From Cloeon dipterum (taxonomy: Eukaryota > Arthropoda > Insecta > Ephemeroptera > Baetidae), in contig NC_088787.1 in the NCBI RefSeq assembly GCF_949628265.1, forward strand, positions 26,278,501 to 26,342,500: 64,000 nt of DNA, given 5' to 3'. The notes under the pieces are model-generated. The model was not told where the DNA came from and searched no databases. It was given only the letters and a program-made list of their open reading frames with translations. A program made the position numbers and the translations under genes. Of this stretch, positions 1 through 11,900 are shown piece after piece. Every line of letters begins with the position of its first letter. The stretch's first letter is position 1.

Positions 1-3000
1 CATGCAAAGCCATTCCGTGCGCGCCGCAGGAGGAAAATGGGTAAGTTCTGATGTCAATTGCAGATTTGCAGCACTATTTTAATTGAACTTTGTCTAAAAT
101 TAGGCAAAGTCCTGTTGTTCAAACTGAGGTGCCACCTGCGGAGCAAGCCTCTAAGGATTCCATTTCAAGAGGCTGTCCTAAATTGCCTGGGCTGCTTACC
201 AAAGGTCCAGTTTTGTCTGTGTCCACCACAGTGACAGATCAAGCCAGTGTAACTCGCGCGCTTAGCCCAGCAACGCAAACTCCACATGTGGAAGCCATGC
301 GGATTATTCCTGGAAAGGTTGCAGTCTGCTTGTTGTGTGGTTTCAGCAGCTTGGACTTGAACAAGTGCCAGCGGTGCAAGCGACCTTTGGGGAAAGCGAA
401 AATCGTGGACGACAACATGCACAGGCCAAAAGACAGCTCCAATCAAAAGTCCAGCCCTAAGATTTTGAAGAGAGCGGGCCCATCTGAGAAAGTCACTTTG
501 TCGCCAGCCACCCCCTCAACGTCAAAGAGCAAGCCAGTTGAACAAGTAGGAGCAGTTTAAGTTCATATTAAATATAGCCAAGGACATTTGAGTCGAATTG
601 TCTAGTTTTGAAAATTTGTGAACATCCTCGCTCATGTAAATGCATACTTATATTTTTTCACAATTTGCAGAAAATCGTGATTGGGAATTCGCCACTGATA
701 ATTAAATCCAAAAAGTTGGTAGCCACAACATTAAGGAAGGCCAAAGCTGTCGAAGAGCCAGGTAATGAACCCTCTATAGTCAATGATAAATGTTGAGTTT
801 TAATTAATATTTGCTGCACAGTGTGCCTAACCATATCGGACGATGAGGATGAAGCTGCTGCCACTGTCCCTGCTAAACAAAAGCCAGCCCCGCAGACGAA
901 CAAATCACCAGGGGAGAATCGGATTTCATTTACCAGAGATTCAGCCCTGTGCCCCCTGATAAAATGCAAAGAACCCTCTACTGAGCAACTTTCTCAATCG
1001 GATGATTCAACTCTCTCATTAGGTGAGTTTCACCTGAATTTAAATTATAATTTAACGCTTGTCGTTTATCTATATAATTACATAAATGTCCATGAAACAC
1101 TAAATTAGCACAACAGCAGTTTGAAAAGTTTATTAACACTTTTTTGTGTACTCAGGTCTACCAGAGAGCGTAATCGAAAATTACCAAAAGGGTCTTGGAT
1201 CTGTCAGCGCAAACTTGAAGTGTAGGACAGTTCGCATTGGATCTTATAAAGAAGTGCCGATTGAAGCTGTGCTCCTCTGCCCTGAGGGTCTTAGAATAAG
1301 CATGCCACACCCTGAAACCAAAGGTAGGTTTTACATTTTAGTCTCTGTAATAGTTTAATAGAATTTAAGGGTGCATCGATCCTCTCTATGTAAAACAAAA
1401 ACTCGACTGAATTATTAAGATCGCACACCATGCACTAATAATAAACACGTAGTTTAATGTGAAATGTGTCATCTAAAACGGATGTCTTCTACAGTTCCGG
1501 TTGTTGTGGAAGTTCCCCGAGTGAGTGTGTCGGCGGTTCTTGCCCACCTTGGCCGAGCAATGCCGGTGCTGTTTATCTACTTGAACTGCAAAGCGGCCGA
1601 AAAGGTTCGCCACCTATTTGGCATGATGGACCCTAGCAAAGAGCCGTACTTTGACCCGCTATCGAGCAACGAGACGCACAAGCGGATAACCCTGCTCCCA
1701 GAACGCGTGAGCGATGAAGCCAAGCTTGTGATCAAGCGTATCTTTAGTAGGGAGCATGGCAGAGACGCTATCACCCTTCTCGAGTCAAAAGAGGCGAACG
1801 CAATCCTCGTCAAGGCGTCCCCCGCGAATCCTGAGGTATGCTATGTATCAAACTTTTCACTGATGAAAGTTGCACCCTAATTAACTATTTAATTTTAACT
1901 CTCAACTTGAAGCCTGATCAATACAAACAATTAAATTTATTGGGATTGTTGCAGCAGGCTTCCCAACTAGCCAAGAACAAAGCGGTGGAATCCAAGCCTG
2001 CCGGAAAAGATCTAATACGAGAGTAAGTCAGCAAATAGCTTAAATTTTTGACCACTGTAATAATCATTTTGCCTTTGTAGAATATTTGTGTATCCTAAAC
2101 CTCCAATAAAAGGTGGTATACCCATAACCACAGAGGACTACATTTGTCTTGGTGAGGAGCAGTTTTTGAATGATGCTATTGTGGATTTTTACTTAAAGTA
2201 AGTAAATTTATTGGATCGCTTGGCGTGTGTACTAGTTTTACTTTTTGCGCAGGTATTTGACGCAAACAAAGCTTTCTGAGCGAGACCAAGCCCGAACTCA
2301 CGTCTTTAGCAGTTTCTTCTATCGGCGCCTGACAACCAAGCAGCTCAACAGGAAGAGTGATCATACTCATGAGAAAATGAACATAGTTGAACAACGCCAC
2401 TCGCGCGTGAAGAGCTGGACCAAGAATGTTGACATCTTTGAGAAAGATTTCATCTTTATCCCTATCAACGAACAGTGAGTTCACTCTTGGAAAAACCTAA
2501 TTCAGTTGTTCACAATTGTTGTCCTAATCTCAGCGCTCACTGGTTCCTGGCCGTGATCTGCTTTCCTGGTCTGGAAGGCCCTGCGCGTTTGTGCGACAAT
2601 CAGCCAGTGTCAGCCGAGTCGCTGAAGAAAGCGACAGTGAAAGTGAACAAAGCAGGCAGCCCTGTGAAGCAGTACACCATTGGTGACACGACAGTCACGA
2701 TGGCACATAGCCCCTCCACCTTGGCGGCCACACTGTTGAAGAAGAAGAGTTCTGAGACTGTGAGTTCGCGTTGCATTAATTTTGCCTCAATGTTGATTAT
2801 GTCTGATCCCATGCTAGGTTATATCTGTCGATGACAGTGGCTCTGAGAGAGATGAGGCTGAAGGAGATGAGGAAGAGTTTGCTAACAGTGAGGAGGAGGC
2901 TGACATTGAGCCACCCAAGGAGGCTGAAGAGGCGGTCGTCCCTGAGGATACCTATGTATACCCACCAAATGCCATCAAACAGTGAGTATTTCCGTTGGAT

Positions 3001-4124
3001 ATATTTGACCTTATTCTATTGCAAATATTTAAGCGACATTTTTTCAAATTATATCACGTCTTGCAGGCCCTGCATTTTAATCTTTGACTCGCTGTCGTCA
3101 AACTCGAGAAACCGCGTTGTGGCAACACTTCGCGACTACCTGCGGATAGAGTACAAGTTGAAAAAGGGAAAGGAGCGAAAATTCAACAGGGATGTCTTCC
3201 GTGGTGCCTTGCCCAAAGTTCCTCAGCAGAACAATTTCACCGACTGTGGAATATTTATGCTGCAATACGCTGAAAGCTTTTTCGAGGTACATGTTCTGTG
3301 GTGATAAAATTAAAATAATGCTTACGCAATCTGTTTTTCAGAATCCAATTCGTGATTTTACCCTTCCCTTAAAGAATGTAAGGAAATGGTTTGATGAAGA
3401 AACGGTTCGGGGCAAACGCGAAAGCATCGCTCGACTGATCCAGCAAATGGCAACAGAACAAGGCGTTTCATTTAAGTTGCCTGAGTTGACTTTCACAAAG
3501 CAATTGCCGAAGGACGCTGTTGTTGAGGGGGTTATTGTCGCACCTTCTGGACCACAGCAGGAGCAACAGCCAACCTCAGAGGTAAGTGATGTGTCATCTA
3601 CTGTATTTTATCAGCATCCCCTAAATCCTCAGTAAATGAGATTTATATTTACTTCAGTATCAATATTACATAATTCACTCTTTCCTTAGTGTTTTATAAC
3701 ACTTTAAATCACTTACAGACACCTTTTCTCAAACGAATAATTTGTTGGTTGCATCTCTCCCATTCATCTTTTTTTTCAGCAGACTGAGACGGCTGTGGAG
3801 CCCGATTCCGTTCTTCCGGACATGGAAGTTGACGCCACTAACAGTGGCGAAGAAATGGTGACCTTTTCTGTGCTGGTACCTGAGGAACACGTGCTTCCAA
3901 TGCCGGTGACGCCGTCAATAGACTCAGAGGTCGTGGTCAGTGAAGAACCAAATGATTCAGGTGCTAGCATCGATGAATCAAATATGAATCAGTGCATTGA
4001 GGTGTTGAACTCGTACTTTCGTGACGACGACGTGGAAGTTGACAGTACCTTGAACAGCAGTTTTTGCAAAAGAAAAGCTGAGGACGATTTGGAATCGGGC
4101 AGCAGTGCAAAGCGGTCTTGCTGA
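1..4124 (+). CDS. SENP6/SENP7-type SUMO protease (Ulp2 class), 5' end missing
   Basis: Cysteine protease (peptidase C48) expected to trim SUMO chains in the nucleus. Exons read: 1-40, 104-545, 671-761, 822-1022, 1156-1323, 1495-1835, 1913 (or 1955)-2022, 2081-2197, 2253-2474, 2534-2759, 2818-2981, 3067-3286, 3342-3581, 3780-4124; phases agree throughout. The catalytic domain begins near 2120 ([13 protein letters not shown]). Triad: His in AHWFLAV (codon 2538-2540), Asp in FDSLS (3086-3088) and Cys in TDCGIF (3245-3247), with the oxyanion Gln in VPQQN before the Cys. The core is split by an acidic insert (2640-2981), as in SENP6/7. Upstream are a CxxC...CxxC cluster (about 325-390) and a SUMO-interaction-like stretch, [11 protein letters not shown] (761, 822-853). 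The C-terminal tail is acidic and of low complexity. The true start lies left of the window. Family assignment is firm; orthology to SENP6 versus SENP7 cannot be split. Confidence 0.9.
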
Positions 4125-4174
4125 TCAAAAACTGTTTTTTAACTTAACCCCTCTGCGGTGTTTATGAAATATTG

Positions 4175-4180
4175 AATAAA
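4175..4180 (+). terminator. poly(A) signal AATAAA of the SENP6/7-type gene
   Basis: A canonical AATAAA hexamer lies about 50 bases after the stop codon of the protease gene. Confidence 0.6.
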
Positions 4181-4493
4181 TCATTATTCAGTCCTTCGCT
4201 ATAAATGCCAGCTTTATAATCTCAATCACGCATGTGAGTTTGTGATGAACTTTGGTTGCAGGAAGACTGGATTTGAAATGAAATATTGTTAGGAATAACC
4301 TTTACTTGTGTTATTTCTAAGTGGAGAATCCAGGTTACCTCCTGCTTGAATACACGTATTGCAACCAGTTTGTATTTTGACTAACTGACCTCACATGGTG
4401 CTGAAATGTAACAAAACTTCTCAGATATCAAAACATCTTTAATATTCAAACAAAATATGACATATCTTTAACATGCTCATGACGCATAGCGAT

Positions 4494-6929
4494 TCAGCTA
4501 CTTTCGGGTGTTTTCTTTTCAGGAGAATTTTTTCCTGTCGTGACGTTCCTCTTTTTGGGAAGTTCTTCTGTCTTCAATGTATCAATAAGGCCTCGTAAAC
4601 GCGCACGTTTCTTACTGGCAAGCTTGGATGGAAACCACTTTTTGAAGTCAACTTTGTCTAGACTGGATTTTTTCTCCAGCACCTGGAAGGCAAAAATATT
4701 GTTGCATTCATACATTATTTTACATCAAGCAAACCTTCAAGAACTGCTCAAAGTACTCAAGCAAAAAGAGACCGCAGTCTGATCCGTTTCCCTGCTGCGG
4801 GGCGCAAGGAACTATAACCTTGTAGTCATCAAGACGATTTGGGAATGTTGCTGAATAGACGCGCATGTATTCATGAGCAAGGTAAATATTCACTGCTCTG
4901 CCAACATGGTCAAACTCTTTTTCGTCATCTTCGTCTTCCAGCATCGAATTCAAAACGTAAACTCTGCACCTGTAGTGTTATATGAGAGAGAAGTCTACCT
5001 TAGTTAAAAAGTGAGCTAACTACCTTCTACTGGTTTTTGTTGCTTTTGTCTTGAAAGAGGGAAGTATCGCAATTGACAGGAACCAGTGATCGCTGAAATG
5101 ATACATTAAAAAACAGAAGTACAACATAAACAGAGGACTACTTTTCATTGATGGGAATGACAGCATATTTGAAGTTGAAAATTACATCCTCAGATTTCCA
5201 AGGGCGTACGCAGCCAGACTTGCTCTCTACGCTCTTCTTGATGTCTGATGTGAGCCGAGGATAGAAGTAGGTGCTGAAGAGGTACACTTGCTTCCTTATT
5301 TCGTCTGCTGCATGGTCTACTAAGTACCTGCAAATAAATTTTGTAATAATGTTAAAGTAGATAATAATGCAGTGCTAAGTTTTAATGATATAAGACAACT
5401 ATGTTAAATTTTAAACACCAACTGACTTAATATAAAAAAAACAGGCCAGAGTTTAATTAAAAGCTCTATGAGAGAAAATTTATGTGAAAGCATAGTGGTT
5501 GTAAACTAGGTTTGCTTGATCAAATTTCTTCAACACCAAATAATATGGTTTTGTTTTTCATAATTCAAGAATATAGGATCGATCTTACTGAAGGTAAAAG
5601 TTGATGATGCTATCATTTAGCCAGGCCTGGGGTGAAAGGCTTTCAATATCCATTTGAGAAAATGGAAACTTTTCCCCGCTTTGGCTTAGGTAATAAATTT
5701 TATCCTCGTCTAACTCGTCGTCATCAGACAACAGTAATAGTGGGGAATGGGCCTGCTCCTTCAGATTAGCCTCTTGAACCGAAGGAGTGTTCGCAACGCC
5801 ACTCTTCTTCCTCAACTGTGGAAAACACTAAGTAATAATAGAAATGGATGACGAAGGTTTAATTTGTACAAAATAGGTTGATTTTTTCATGGAGTCCAGC
5901 GAGGTCCTGTTTTCAGATGGTTGCATGGTTGGAGTACTTGAGATCGATGTTTTCTTCTCTAAAGGTTGGACAGTCTTAACTCCATTTGTATCATGGGTTA
6001 TACCAAGTCTATCAGCTATTTGCACAGCTGAAGTTAAGTTTTCATGAGGGAAGTCATAATCAGTGCATGGATTTTCAGGCAAAATATTCGACTCTTCAAT
6101 GCTTAGCGTTCTTTTCCGTCGTCTTTTATTCTTGCTGTTTGGTTTGTTTTTCAGAATCGGATGCTAAAACTGGGCATTAGTCTTTGGTTTTCATTATTAA
6201 TTTTGGCTTACTTTGCTAAAGCTCTGCAGGGTGGTGAAGATTTCTTTCAAGGTTTGTGCGAGTTCAGGGAACGCTCGTAATTTGAAGATATTCTCGCTCC
6301 CTATCCAATTTGATACTTCTGTTTTAAGTTTGCAGCTTGTTTCCATTTCCTTTTTCAGCAACAAGTTTAGCTTCAACAGGCCATCATCTAATTGTGGTAC
6401 TTCACCATCTGAGAAGAGAATGGCACCAAATCTAATAGATGATGTGAATCATGAATAGAACAATTTTTCAAATTTCCATAACTTTACCCAGAACCGCCAA
6501 GTTTTGTCATAGATTTTCGCCCATAATGTCGAAGTCCACAAAGAACTAACACTGCACATGTCTCACTGGAAGAAAGTAAAGCACCAATACACCCAATGAA
6601 AGCAAAGAAATCCATACCTTGAGCCAATTTGGATGTAAACAAAAACATATTGTTTCTTTGCTACGTGTTTGTAAGAGAAATACATTTTGTTCAGCTTGGT
6701 GATATCCAGTGAGGTTATATCAGTTTGGACAAGAGCTCTCCAGAGAGAGGGGTCCAAATGGCAGATACACGAACTGCAGGAGGCCATCACGTTGTCCTTG
6801 ATGTAGGAGCTGATAACAAAGTGTTTAAAAGAAATTAACTTTGATTCCTCCTGCATTTCTGCATATTTATGATATGTACCTGGCACCTGCCATCACTTTA
6901 TCGTTGAATTTTGTTTCTGCCCTCGACAT
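4494..6929 (-). CDS. Divergent Ulp/SENP-like protease, catalytic Asp replaced by Asn
   Basis: Ten exons on the minus strand: 6929-6880, 6809-6618, 6565-6488, 6431-6212, 6163-5870, 5815-5589, 5327-5142, 5092-5024, 4969-4735, 4682-4494. They sum to 1740 nt (579 aa). The N-terminal ~125 residues, which start MSRAETKF, have a Cys-rich patch (CSSCICH) and match no domain I know. A basic NLS-like stretch (KNKRRRKR) follows, then a SUMO-interaction-like LLLLSDDDELDED (5702-5740). The C48 core starts at LSPQAWLNDSIINFYLQYL. His is in NDHWFLS (5086-5088), Cys in GSDCGLF (4774-4776), and Gln is present (APQQ). The position of the usual catalytic Asp reads VYVLNSM: Asn, codon AAT at 4948-4950. The acidic insert of the neighbour is absent, so the core is more compact. 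The gene is convergent with the SENP6/7-type gene. It may be a weak enzyme or a SUMO-binding pseudo-enzyme. Confidence 0.85.
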
Positions 6930-8228
6930 GTTCTGTCTCACAGTGAATGTTCACTATATGTATGTAACTCGACTCTCTCCTGTTCGCAAAAATTCAGGAA
7001 CAACTTGTACAGGCATGTTTACATACATGCATTATGCGCACAAAAACTATATGTAGTATGCAGTGGTATGTATCATATGCACGATGCAAGTAGTACCGGG
7101 CGCCGCACATCAGGAGCACATGTTCCAAGATAAACACAACCCTAACACTGCCTGCATTGGACTAACAAAGACAACAGACAAACAACTCATTCAACCAATA
7201 AGAATAGGGGAGGTGGGGTACGGTATCAAGGCATTACCAAGCTGGCGGGAATTTGTTTCTCTGCAATAGTTTTAGCGGGAAAGAGGATTTGTGCAGGAGC
7301 CTGTGTCTGAACCAGCCTGAACTCCCTGCAGCATGCTTACAACATCCTGCAATGCGTGCACCGACTTGTTAAAAGTCAAATCTAGAAAGAGAGCGCGAGA
7401 GGAGCACCAGCAGCAGAGTAGGTGGAATCAAAAAGACAATAACATTGTCAATATTGTCATCCGAGTGCCCCTGGTCCTGGTGCGAGAGTTGGTCCAGTCC
7501 TGGTCAGGGCCTGGGTATAATGTGATCTAGAGGTCTTGGAGTCTTGTCACCCTGAACAATCCTCTCCACAGCTTTAATATCGTCGAGTGTTAAATTACAC
7601 AATGGATGTATGTATGTATGTGAAAAACGTCCACGAGTTGAGCATTCAGCCTTTTAGATCGCACGATTGCAGACTTCAAATCATTTAGCGATTAAATTCT
7701 GAACCGTCTGTAAGGGCAGCATCATTCCTCGATTTGTACATACATACATATTATGTATTTGCCATTATATTTGCATTGCATGTTAATTATGTATGTATGT
7801 AGATACACTTGGTTTCTTGGCTATGTGCATAAAATAACTTACACTATTATGCATGATACAGTCATACATTATGACTGTACATATCTACTACCAACTTGGC
7901 ATCATGCGAGAAACACCAGCAGACACATTATTATCATTCACATTATCCTTGCATAATATCTTAATATATTTTACAATACCATTATTAATAATAACTTTTG
8001 AGTTTTTTGCCATTGAGTACTTAAATTGTATACATTTATCCACTATTTTCGGCTGTTTCCTAGTTGACGCATTAATTAAATTATTATAATTTGCACAATC
8101 GTTAAAGATGCACACATAATCGTAGTTGGATTAAGTATGTAATAAATGTCATACATTTTTTCGTTTTTGATTTTCCGTTTTCCTCCACTTTAAAAAAGGC
8201 CTGAAATCGAAATTTAATAGAATAATAT

Positions 8229-8329
8229 GTATGGGGAAAAGTTAGTTTTCGCCACCCATACTTTTACATAGGATTCACATAAGAACTAGCGAGATGTGTA
8301 ACTCTGCAGAAACTGTAACTTTACCATAA
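8229..8329. repeat. Dispersed repeat, copy A
   Basis: It shares, in the same order, GTTTTCGCCACCC, GGATTC(T)CATAAGAACT, GCGAGATGTGTAAC and GCAGAAACTGTAACTTTACC with 63434-63559, and a shorter core with 46525-46590. No coding potential or terminal repeat was recognised. Confidence 0.75.
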
Positions 8330-8798
8330 TATCACTATTAAAGCTATAATTATTGTATCATTACTTTATGGATGTGTGCTGATTTGGGGCAGAGTTGCCC
8401 TGTCAGCCCATAATAAACTTAATTTTTGAAACTGAAGCTAGTAAAATTGCTTTGTAAAACATTTAATTAATTTAAATAATTTGTTCATATATGTATTAGA
8501 TAGATGGATATTATGTATACAGCTTTGCTATGTACCCTTTCTGTGCACTTCTAGGTCACTTACACTCCTCATTATTTCCATAAGAAAGACAATATTGAGT
8601 CGTGAAAGTGGTGGTCGAAGATTGTACATAAATTTACTATTAATAACTGTATCTCATTTGTGAATTTCCTACGTCAATAATTTATTATGATACGTAATTC
8701 TTAACCTTAAAATAATGTTTAAAATTAAAACCTAGCCTTCTTAGCAGGAATGTATTATTAATAATGCCTATTAGCTGCAATGACGCTATGAATTTAAG

Positions 8799-8800
<2 letters not shown>

Positions 8801-8852
<52 letters not shown>
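8801..8852. repeat. (AT)n dinucleotide tract
   Basis: An uninterrupted AT repeat of about 26 units, 80 bases upstream of the coding exon of the leucine-rich gene. Confidence 0.95.
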
Positions 8853-8857
<5 letters not shown>

Positions 8858-8934
8858 GTATAATATATTAATTAATAAGAAATTCAGTTTTAACTTTCAT
8901 ATTTGAAATCCCTATTCTCCTACTTACAGCTGAA

Positions 8935-11900
8935 ATGATGTCGGACAGTACTCCAATGCAGGATGAAAATCGGTGCATCGGGGGTCTTAATGTCGCGCTT
9001 GCAAAGCGTACCCGGCAATCTCCTATAAAGAGGTACTATTGAACTTCTACACACCTTAATATTAAGAAATTATGTGTTCAAAATTAGATGCGTCATGTCA
9101 TAACACAATAGCTATGCTTGCGAAAATATTATTTAACGTTATTTTTGACATATTTCTCACTTTTGATTGATGTTATTGACAATAGATCTACAAGTGAAAC
9201 TAGCAGCTGCCAACAATCTCAAAATGAAGAGGACTTCATTTTTTGGAATGATATCTACCTTAAGTATAAAGTCAAAAGGTCGCGCAAGAACTTGAAGACC
9301 TTGAAGAATCTCTGCTTCCAGAAAATTACACATTTGTCCCTAGACGGAAATACAATTTCGTTGGACCGCGTTGGTATAGTGATATATTTTATTTGTTATA
9401 TACAAAGGCTTAAATCTGCTGTAGCAGCGTTGATTTCCAATTTTTCTCTTTGTCATATTCAGAGTGCATTAAAATATGATCATTATTTGCTCTAAACTAT
9501 GTTATAAAGAAAATGAGCTGAAAGACAGCATGCTGGAATACCTGAAGGCCAACAATCTGAGAGTGCCAGAGCAGCTCGCCAGGCAGCTGTTGCATGCGGA
9601 CAGCACCTGGATGGACTTTGGACTGGTGCAGCGGGGTCTGGATCAAATGCTCGTCTGGCAGCACTTGATCTGCAATTGCCCCTTCATCTCAGTTCTTGTT
9701 TGGAGGGACTACCACGGCAAGCCTTACACGCTGCTGCCCATTCCGGACATGCTGAACTACCTGCCACTCCTTGAGCACATTGAAATGCCAGACTTTTGGT
9801 GTGACATACAAGCGTTGACGATTCTTGCTGAACAATACAGTCAGCAATTGAGGTAAAACACTGCTGCCATAGGAAAATGATTGCTGTTTTCGTTTTTTAG
9901 AACGCCCTTTGTAAGCAGTTTAGATAATTTTCCTAATTTTCCATCAAGCGGCTACCTTATACACTAAAATCAAGCTTTTTGAGCTTGAAAACTTTATCAA
10001 TCAGAATCAACGGGGAAATGCACAAGTTGGTCGGGCAAATGACAAGCCTGTTGAAATAAATTCACCACACACAAAAAGTCAAGTGCTTTTTCGTTTGATA
10101 GATACCAATTTTATAGCTTCTGAGAACTGCTACATTAACTTAAAATTGATTGATAATTGAATTACAGCCTTGTCTAAAATCAAAATTAACACCAGTTTTA
10201 AATATTATTGAGCAGATTGTTGTTTATATTGCCATTTTTACAAGTATTTCATGCGCATTTCATGTAAGAATTTAGAGGCGCGATGCTGAATTAAAATGGA
10301 AAGGATACACTGTTCCCTTGGTTTTTCATAAAAATAACTTTTACGAATTGCAAAGTAGTGGATGTTTTTGCATTAAGAACCATCTGCGGTTATTTCAGGT
10401 AATTTCTGGAACAAACCTTAGTCTTTAAGTAAATTTCCTGCTCATTAGTCAAACCATGAGTTGTAATAAACTCTTAATGATTTTGCTCTTTGGCGTGTGT
10501 GTTTTGTATTTTACTGTCACGTTTAGTAAAATACATTTTTAATGGGCATGCACCGTCTTGATTATCATCAACAGTGATAGTTTGTCTTTTTTATCAACAT
10601 CTGCTATAAATTGAAAATAAAAAGACGCGTAGTGAGTGGTACATATCAATTACTTAAATGCCCTAATTTTTGGGATCTCTTGATCGTTCATTTAAATTTC
10701 CTAAGCGCACCATTGTAAAAGTGTTTCACCTAAAACTTTTATCATATATTTTTTCGTGTAATACTCTTTCTCTGGCAACTATTTAAAACATTTAAAATCC
10801 TTGAATTCCTTCCCCATCCTCAGGGTGCTGCATGTATCGCTACTGAAGATGAACCGTGATGAGCTGCAAATGCTGAGTCAGCTTAAGTGTCTGCGAGTGC
10901 TGGACTTCCACGGCAGCCGTCTGCCGCCCTCAGATTTAAAGAGGGATAGAGAGGTGATGTCAGAGCTGTTGAAAGAATTGCCTTATCTAGAGGTGCTGTG
11001 GCCTTCTTACCCTGAGACCTGTGTACAAAGTGGATCGCTGGAGCTGCTCTGGAACCATATCCAAATCCAAATAAATTTAAAGCACCTACGGATTGGAGAC
11101 AGGCTCAACTACTGGCCACAGCTGGTAACCGAGGTTGAGCACTTGTATATCTGTGGTCAACCCAGGAAGGACACCATCCACTACGTCAAAAGGCAAGAAG
11201 CATTTTATATCGTCGCTTGTATATTTCAAGAGAGGAGCATGTTTAAATTTTTATAATTATCAAACAACCGTGCTCAATACTTAAATCAGTCTTAAAAGCT
11301 AGCCGCGCTGCGCTATTGGCCAACACTTTTTTTTCTGTTTATTGTGTGGTCTAAAGCACCTGTGATTTAATTTTATTAGCAACGCCACAGCAAATTAATA
11401 ATAAATCAATTATGGTATATGCTCTGGCCATTAGGTTGTGAAAAGTACCTTACAATTTTTAAGCTTCACATGTAGCTGATCCAAATGTAGTTAAAATAAA
11501 ATGGGAAGGCTGCTGACTGTGGCTCATAATTTAATCAGTCTAGTAAATTCATTCTAGTGTTTGGTTTGAGAAGAAGTAATAAATGGGAAGGTTTTCATGT
11601 GTGGCGAAAGATGGGTCTTATTATATGTTGATCGTTTATGCATATTTGTTCCTAGCATTGATCGCCCTTTTTTGCTTTATTTTTCTTAAATACGTCAATT
11701 TTTATTTAAAATGACAAATAATATGTTACAATTTTGTAAATTCTTCTTGCTTACACCATGAAGTTTAAATTTTAAAAATAATGTCAAACCAAATTCTTTT
11801 AACTGCTGCTGTATTATCATAATATATGCAATAAATCTGTCTTAAGAGCTCACGGCTGGACGGCTGACACAATTTAAATTATATAAGGTGCGTTCCAGTA

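Larger units (their letters stand above)
6930..8934. other. Intergenic region, no gene seen
   Basis: AT-rich spacer between the divergent Ulp-like gene and the leucine-rich gene. It should hold both promoters. It contains TATG/TACA-rich microsatellite-like stretches (about 7603-7622 and 7735-7800), one copy of a dispersed repeat (8229-8329) and an (AT)n tract. Short open frames at 7063-7530 and 7753-8115 have no splice or compositional support. Confidence 0.6.

Noticed and set aside
7063..7530. Small plus-strand frames near TATG-rich DNA
   Set aside because: No splice context, and biased by simple repeats.
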